Positions 48,701 through 57,700 of a stretch of 64,000 nucleotides of DNA are shown in pieces. Source of the DNA: Solen grandis (lineage: Eukaryota; Mollusca; Bivalvia; Adapedonta; Solenidae). The notes under the pieces were generated by a model. It saw nothing but the letters and a program-made list of their open reading frames with translations, ran no database searches and was not told where the DNA came from. The DNA is taken from NCBI GenBank assembly GCA_021229015.1, contig CM037783.1:58352516-58416515 (forward strand). Reading direction: 5' to 3'. The number at the start of each line of letters is the position of its first letter. Within the stretch, counting starts at the first letter, position 1. A program made the translations under genes and the position numbers.

Positions 48701-51700
48701 TAGCTCCGTGATTTTACTAATTTCAATTCAATCCTACGAAATTTTGACAAGTAAATTTCGCATTGGACAGAGCTGTTTGGTTCACAATAATTGTGTACTT
48801 CAAATACCCTTTGTTAAAAGACTTCGAAAAACAACAAGAAGGTGTTGGAGTTTCTTTTAAATATCAGCTTTTAACAAGGTAACAATGCAAATACACGTTA
48901 ATAATAAAGGTGTGAAAATAATCGCTGCATTACACCTGACTTGCAGAAGCAGTAGAACATTTCCACCTGATGTGAAATTAAACATCCACAAAACAACTGC
49001 GAGTAAACAAGATGGCTGCGTACGAAACAGATATGCGCATTATACAAGGGATATACTTTTTTCCCCCAAAGTTTCGAGCCTCAAACTCGGGCTGCGCACT
49101 TTACATGTGTGCACACAGTACATGGCATTTTACGGTTATATTTGTGGATAAAACCCTCCACGAATTTGCAGAAAATTAGTGTCCCACGAAAATTAATGAT
49201 TTCACCATAGCTCACATTGTGCTCAGGTGAGATTAAAAAATGAATAAAGGGTGTTACATGTATCACACGAGTCCCTTACCAGTGAGGTGCATAATTTTTC
49301 CATTACCATAGCAACCAGAAAATTAGTTGGAGAAAAAAAAAGTGATGTGCAGAATCTCCATACTGCCATCTATTCATATCCCATGTTTCATAATATTATC
49401 TTAAATGATTAAGTTATCGTGGGATCCAGATTTCTGGATGGACAGACATACAGATAGATGGAGGGCAAACCTATAGTCCCCTGCGATGAGACTTGTACAT
49501 ACCCTTGATACTGTCGTGAATGAACTTGACAGCTGACTCATCCCATTCTTTCACTGGCCTGAAAGATTGAAGAGATTTATACAAAAAAACATTCATCACA
49601 AGGGAGAACTTTCCCATTTCATTCATCAGGTCAATAACAGCCTTGGGACCCTACATTTACTGTCTTTAACGCTTTCCCTCATAAACCATGAAAAGACCTA
49701 TGCGAACAGCATAAAACCAGATCAGCCTGCGAGTAACTCGCAGGCTGATCAGGTTTTATGCTGTTTGCTGCTCCTCAGTGGTCTTGAAATGAGGATTTTG
49801 TAATTAAATTTGGTAAGGTTTAACTGTGGTTTTCTGCAGATCAGGCTTTATGTGGTACCTATTGAGTGCGTCAAAATGAGTCTATATGAGGGAAAGGGTT
49901 AAGGTGAACCACAAAGAAAATTTTACTTTTTCTAAAACCTTTCCTATTTTGTCAATTTCATATTAAAAGGAAACCATGAACACTTTTTTTTTGCGAAAAA
50001 GATCTCTTAAAGCATGTTAAATGCTGATTTTATTAGCTGCTAGGCAGTATTAACATTTTAGGGTCACGTGACCCCTATGACGTCATCAATAGTCCAAGTG
50101 CCATCATTAGTATTCCCTACATACAGTGACATATAAAGTCTGAATGAAGAATATATCTTAATATTTTTTAATATGAATGTAAATTCATTAATTGATCTAC
50201 ACACTTATACCCTTAATCGTTCATTGTCATCTTGGATTTAGCTTGAAATAAGTTACTGTAACTGTGAATTGTTAAATAAGGTATATAGTGCTGGCAGAGA
50301 TTTAGTCTATTGATAATGTCATTGCAAAGGGAGAGAAGTCAGTCAATCTTTTCTCACCTGTGTCATTTTTACAACTTTCAAAAGCCGATTTCATACAAAC
50401 TACAAAAAATGTTAACCTATTTTTTGTACAGAAGGTCTTACACTAATGTATTCTAACAGATAATAATGAAAATGAAATATTTGCTGTCGACCTTTAATCC
50501 TTTACCAAACAGACACCTTTCAATGCTTTGTGAAACTGGGCAAATCAAGGGTCTCTTCTGTTTACTCATACAATATTGTAACTCAAAAGAGTCTACAGTC
50601 TGCACAGCAAAGAAAATCATGGTTTTGTATATTATTAGAAATGAAGTAAATTAATATTCATCAAATCATAAACTTGAACATGAATATTCATAAGGTAAAG
50701 TGTCAATCTTACCCTAAGGAAAGTGAGAGTCCATTAAATTTTGGGTAGCTTGGTGACAAACATTTGGAATTAAAACAAAACAAACAAAAAACAATGTGGC
50801 TGGTAAATGTGAAAGCTATCAGTTTAAATAAAAAGCATGCATTTTAGAGCTGGGTATTGCAGGTAAAAATGATATTGCAATATTTTGCAATTTTGAACCT
50901 AATATTGCGATACATTGCAATATATTGCCTAAAATCAAAACATACATAAAAGATGTGGAGGCTCCTTTTAAGATCTGTTTCATATTTCAAGCTTTTTGTG
51001 TAAGGTACCGATTCTTTGCCTTAACGTTTCAACTGATGTTCTGACTTCAAGTTCCATTCAATTTTATAGTAACCATTACCACCTGATCATAATAACTTGT
51101 TTATACTGCATAACCATTGTGCAACTGTTCTCCTGAAGTTTTGAAATTTACTTTAGAATAAAAATATACATAAATTCAATGTTGTATAAATATATTTGCT
51201 ATTTGTCTCTATTTATAAGATCTACTTAGTACTTGAAAATAATTCAGCTACTTAAACACGATATGTTGTGATATTTGAAATTTTATTGTGATATATTGGC
51301 AGACAAATGGTATTGTCATATATTGTCCATCCCTAATGTATTTCATGGGAGATCGGGCTATTTCCTAATTATTATTCTTTGATGAAAGTTTTACTGTGTG
51401 GTAGAGCTCATATTGAAAATTTAAACTTTTCAACTTTGCACAGAATGTTTGGAAAGCAAACCTGGAGCTTTCGATTGTATACTACAGAGTCTGTCAGGTG
51501 AACCAAAAAGAATCTTACTTTGGGCTGACCATGAGGTCTTCCTCCGAGATCATCATGGAGAGTGGTTTAATACCATGGAGATGGACCCGTCTAACGCGGA
51601 GAGGAACACGCCGATACTTCTGCGGCAACTTTCGCAGCCTAAAAATTGAAACAGAGGTATTCCAGTTGATAACAAACTCTCAAGCACTAAATAACAAGCC

Positions 51701-54700
51701 TTGAATATATTCTCCATATAACTAGTTATAGTTTATATGATGCACAGGATTATATACAAGTGACATCACTGCATAGTAACCGAAGTCTGAAGTTAGTTTG
51801 CCGACTCTGAAAACAAACAAAAACAAGAGGGCCATGATGGCCCTGAATCGCTCACCTGAGTACCATTGCTTCAACTGATGTCAAGGTTTTTAAACAGACA
51901 AGGATTCTGATATAACTTAATCTAAAACATTTTACCCCTGACAATACTTCACACCAAATATCTAAGCAATGGGCCATATGGTTTCAGAGAAGACTTGGGC
52001 GCAGGGTCATTTATCACCGTAGGGCCAAGACTTTGAAAATCTTTGTAATGAACCATTAGATGCTACTACATACCAAAAATCTTAGCTCTAGGCCTTATTG
52101 ATTCATAGAAGAAGATTTTTTAAGATTTTCCTATTTAACTCTATGTAAAACAAGTGACCCCTGGTGTGGGGTCATTTATCACCATTGGGCTATGATTTGT
52201 ACAATCTTAGTAGTGGCCCATAAGATGATGCTACATACCAAATATCTAAGCTCTAGGCCTTATGGATTCATAGAAGAAGATTTTTTAAGATTTTCCTATA
52301 TAACTCTATGTAAAACAAGTGACCCCTGGTGCGGGGTCATTTATCACCATAGGGCTATGATTTGTACAATCTTGGTAGTGGCCCATAAGATGATGCTTCA
52401 TACCAAATATCTAAGCTCTAGGCCTTATGCATTCATGGAAGAAGATTTTTTTAAGATTTTCCTATATAACTCTATGTAAAACAAGTGACCCCTGGTGCGG
52501 GGTCATTTATCACCATAGGGCTATGATTTGTACAATCTTGGTAGTGGCCCATAAGATGATGCTACATACCAAATATCTAAGCTCTAGGCCTTGCAGTTTT
52601 GCAGAAGAAGATTTTCAAAGTTTGCATTTTTAAAATCTATTTTTAGCTCCTGTGACCTAATTATGCAATGGACCAGAACCATTTATACAACTTTAGTAGA
52701 GCTTCATCCAAGGAACATTCCTGCAAAATATTTTTCAAATTGGCCAAGCCGTTTAGGAGGAGATGTTGTTTGAAGCAATTGTTGACGCCGGACGCACGCA
52801 CGCACGGACGCCGGACAAAAGGCGATCAGAAAAGCTCACCTTGAGCACGTTGTGCTCATGTGAGCTAAAAAGGGCCTTGGGTTACATCATTAATTGCATC
52901 CATCCTTCTATGATATGAAACAGAAAAGTCACATTGGAATGAAATGGCTTAATCATATGTCAACAGGATAAGACAGAAGTAACAGTCTAACCACTTCACT
53001 ATTTTAAATGCAAAATTTTAATCACCTGCACACAATAATGAATGAATAATAGTGCAGGGTGAGTGAAAAATCAACATTTTTTTTGTATCTTTCTTGATTT
53101 GACTATCTCAATCTGTGAAGGACAAGTGATAACTATAGGAAATTTAAATTCCCTGATGTGCATATAGAAAGAGATGGAAAAGTTTCACAATCATCCCTGA
53201 ATGAACAGGCTGGCTAATAGACAATGTTACAAATCAAGATGTTAAGACATACTTACCACTGAACTGGGACACTATCTTCCTTTCCCTCATCCACAAACAT
53301 ACAGCTGCAACATAGATTGATGGGATTTATTAAGTGTTTTCCTAACAAAATTTTGGAGGGGACTGATTTTTTCAATTTGTGAACTTAAAGCTCATACTGA
53401 AGGGAAGATGTCACAGGGTGAGAAAAATATCTGCCTGACTTGGACTTGAACACGGGGCCTTTTGCTTACAGGGTGGGTCCCACGTTGAAATGTTACAGGT
53501 AGAGAAAAATTGGAAATCGGTACTATGACATATATATAGGATCTGACGTGAATTGTTATTTCATATCAAATTTTACTAAACCTGTTCATGAACATGTTAT
53601 TAAGCGAGCCTCTGGCGAGCTTAATCACATTTTCATGCACGAGTTTTGAAAATTTGAAATGAAATGACAATGCATGTCAGATTCTTTTTATCATATGACC
53701 TATATAGTGACAGTAAATCGTGATTATAACAACAAACAAAAACATGAATGAATGGACCCTGAACAAATTACTTTTGTAATCTATCACCAAGAAAATAGTT
53801 TCAAATAACTGAAAATAATGATTTAACGTGTGTATTTCTCATACATTTTCAACATCATATGAATAATGATCAAACACATTCAATCCAGCTGTTTGAGTTC
53901 AACACACTATGCATACATATAGAATACACACGCGTGATGTGGAGTGATGTAATTCGGTCTAAAAGTTATATGTAACATGTTAAATATAAGAAAATATGTC
54001 ATGGTTTTACAAAACCAGAAACAGCTATTGGAGCACACTGTCATATGATAAAAGTCAATACTGAAGACATATACAATCTATTTTTAACAAATTCATGGAC
54101 CTTTCCAGTGCTTACAGATGTATTTAAACTGACATACAGGCTATTCAATAGCCACACTTGGAACAAGAGCACTGCAAAGCATGGCAATATATGGCTGAAG
54201 GAATTGTAATGTGAAGAAGCCTTGTATGTTACATGGTACAATGCTGATGTCTATCAAGGGCCAATTTTTTTTTTATTATATTCACAAAATGATGACATGA
54301 GAAAAACACTTTTGTCTGACTCCTGTGTTGTTTGCTGATATATCTACACGAAAAATCCAACATTTATCCACATATACATACAAGTACCAGTAGAACCAGT
54401 GGATACTCTCTGAACTGAACTTTGTCACTTGATGGGTACTTTAATATATACTATATGAGCTCAGGACAAAATTTAAGTATGAAAAATATTAAAGGGCAAT
54501 AACTCCTAAATTATGCAAAACAGAGTTATGGTTCTTGTACACTGCACTTCTCATTGAGATCTATCTACCTATGAAGTTTCATGATGAAACCTCTCATAGT
54601 TTTTGTGTTTTACTCCGGACAAAATTATGATGGACGGACGAACGAAAGAAAGGACGGATGGACAAAGCAGTGGGGAGCATAATAAAGGCAAGTATTGTCA

Positions 54701-57700
54701 GCAAGTTTGAACCAAATCTCTCCAGTAGCATAGGAGTTGCGTTCACGAGGTTCTGCTTATAGAACTGCATATAGAAAAAATTGAGACGTTGCCATAACTC
54801 TTGAAAGTTGCATATGAGCACAAAATCCAGCCTTAATGCACATGTACACATGAAGGCAAGTATTGCTAGTAAGTTTAAACCAAATCCCTCCAGTGGTGGA
54901 GGAGGAGTTGCGTTCACGAGGTTCTGCTTATAAAAATGCATTTTGGGAAAAATTGAGAAGGGGCCATAACTCTTGAAAGTTGCATGTGGTAGTGTTGATT
55001 GTTGGTAAGTATGAACCACATCCCTCCAGTAGTGTAGGAGGAGTTGCGTTCACGAGGTTCTGCTAACGGACAGACAGACGGACAGATGGACTACTGAGGG
55101 TTTATAAAACAATAGGCAGTCAATGGTTAACATGGTTCTCACATAAGAAAACATTGTTTTGATTGATAGCGTTTGTGAGCAGTTGTCCCTGACATGAGTA
55201 GGAAAAACAGGGCTTAAATTCTCATTAAAAACTGTCAAGGTGTATAAAATTTAACCAGGCAACATTCTACCTAAACTCCAGATAAAATCAATTTACTTTA
55301 GAAAATTTGATAATTTTATCATTAGGCAGTGCTCCAGATAATTTTTTATCCAATCAGTACGGTACTGATTAAAATCAAAACATATCAGTACCGACCAACT
55401 TCCATCAGTACCACTTGTACAATAGAGAGAACACAATGTTAATCACAAACACTTTTAATTTCATATTCTAAAGACAAACATGTTACACTTTTTTATAATG
55501 AAAATAGTATTTTTTTTTTTCATTTTATAAAAATCTGTATCTTTTTAAATATATTTTGCAAAAGTTTATGGACAATCCTTCATCTGCATGAAGAGGTCAC
55601 ATGACTGTCATATGTGTTCTATGTAATCAAGTGTTGAAAATAAGTCAATGTATTCTGAAAGAGCAGAATTTATATACATTTCTTGTTAAATTTGTCCTCA
55701 GAGAGTAAGCTTTAGTTTGATAAAAAAAAGTGCAAGCAAAGGATTTACTACGAATAAACTAAAAAGTGAATAAATTCATTTTTAGCACTTTTGTTCTGTC
55801 CCTTTTGTTCTGTTTTTACAAGATCTCCAAAATTATATCTCGTCAAACTATGATACAATAATCGATCTCTATTTCTAAATTATAGTTTTAAATCATACTT
55901 CTTTCTTAAAAAAACAAGCAAGTAACAAGTTAAATTACAATTTGTTGACACTGAAAACATTTAAGTATAAGTACACATGTACAACCATTTCTACCTGCAC
56001 GTGGTTATCAATCACCTCGATGTCAGCGATTTTAGTTTATCACATTTTCGGGCGCGTATTATGCCAACTTATTTGGGTGGTTGTGTGTTTTTGGTGCTAC
56101 AACTGATTTGATGATATCTTCCAGTAACACTGCAACGAATTCATTTGCCTGTTTGTGCAGCACATCAGGCGGTGACTGCGATTTTGAATAGTGAAAATAA
56201 TTAGTAATTTCTGATTGCTTCGCCATATTTGCGCATTTGAGAGTGACTTCCCTTGAATGATACATTCAATCGTAACTACGGTACTCGGCATTGTCCGCGC
56301 TATATCGGTACATACCTATGGTTTCCATTAATAAAAGCCGATAAATCTCGTTTTTTATGCACTCTAGACGTAACAGCTACAGAATATCGGTACTGACAGA
56401 ACTGAAATTTGTTGCGTACACGGATTTTTCCCACGTATTTGGTACGATGGATTTTGAAAATTCTAGCATACTGCATATTTTTGCCGCGTATTTTACGTGG
56501 ATACGCGGCCTATCTGGAGCACTGATTAGGTGCTACTCTTTTTTATAATAAAATCTTTTAAAATGATATGAGAGTTCCATTCACCTACATAATTATTCGT
56601 AAATGTTTGTTTTGTCATTTCGTGTGTGTGTGTGTGTCGTGAAGGGGGGGGGCATTTAATTTCTATCCAGACCTTAATTCTAAGAATATATAGAATATAG
56701 GATGCCACTCACTTTGCGTACTGGCCGGACCGGCGACAGAGGACCTCGCTGACCTGAACACGGTGCCAGGTGCTGCCCGATTTGGCGGCGCATATCTCAT
56801 TCTGTAACACATGGTTGTTACCCTCACTTTGAGTCACATATTACAAGACATTTGGAAAACATGTAAAATGTAAAAATCTCTTCTTTTCAAGGTTTAGTTT
56901 AGAATGATATAAAATAAATATTTATCAAATCACTATTTATTGCTTGTTATGAAATTAAATTTGTCAAAATAAAAGAGCTTCAGAATAAGTTATAAAAGAA
57001 GTTTTCTTAAGAATTCATCTAAAACTGTTTAAACAAGAGGGCCAAGATCACCTGATCGCTCACCTGAGAAAAGTATCATTCATTGCCTATACAAAACAGA
57101 TTGCTTTAGAATTAAGATGATGAGGTGAAACAATGTTCAGGAATTTTCTGACCCCATCCACAAAAGATATCATCATGACAAACATTCTGCCAAAGTTTGA
57201 GGATGATTGGACCAAAAATGTTGCCCTCAGAGTATAAACAAGATTTTTCTAAGATTTGACCTATGACCTACTTTCTTCCGCCCCCCATTTTCAAAGGTTC
57301 AGATATCATCAGACAAACACTGACCAAGTTTGAGGAAGATTGATCAAAATGTGGCCTTTAGTGTGTAAACAAGATTTTTCTAAGATTTGACCTATTGACC
57401 TACTTTTCGGTCTGGCCCTGCCCATTTTCGAAAGGGTTCAAGATATCATCAAGACAAACATTCTGACCAAGTTTGAGGAAGATTGGATCAAAATTGTGGC
57501 CTCTAGTGTGTAAACAAGATTTTTCTAAGATTTGACCTACTGACCTACTTTTTGATCCAACCTGACCCATTTTCGAAAGGGTTCAAGATATCATCAAGAC
57601 AAACATTCTGACCAAGTTTGAGGAAGATTGGATCAAAATTTGGAAAGGGTTAAAAGACAAACTTCCAAGTTTGAGGAAGATTGGATCAAAATTTTGGCCT

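Larger units (their letters stand above)
47930..49240. mobile_element. AAGAGGGCC...GGTGAG repeat, right-end fragment, split
   Basis: 47,930-48,130 matches the closing part of the copy at 39,340-39,515 (TTGCCAAGGCAATCAGA, GGTTTCAAAGGAGATG, then TGATCCCAA). The terminal hairpin TAGCTCACATTGTGCTCAGG resumes at 49,208. A TA-flanked element sits between. Confidence 0.65.

Noticed and set aside
51449..51704. Plus-strand ORFs over 51.4-51.7 kb
   Set aside because: They are shadows of the minus-strand Tudor exon 5, which has matching splice sites and phase.
52192..52633. Plus-strand ORFs of 95 and 68 codons with repeated peptides
   Set aside because: They are translations of the 163-bp tandem units of a TE core, with no initiation context or conserved domain.
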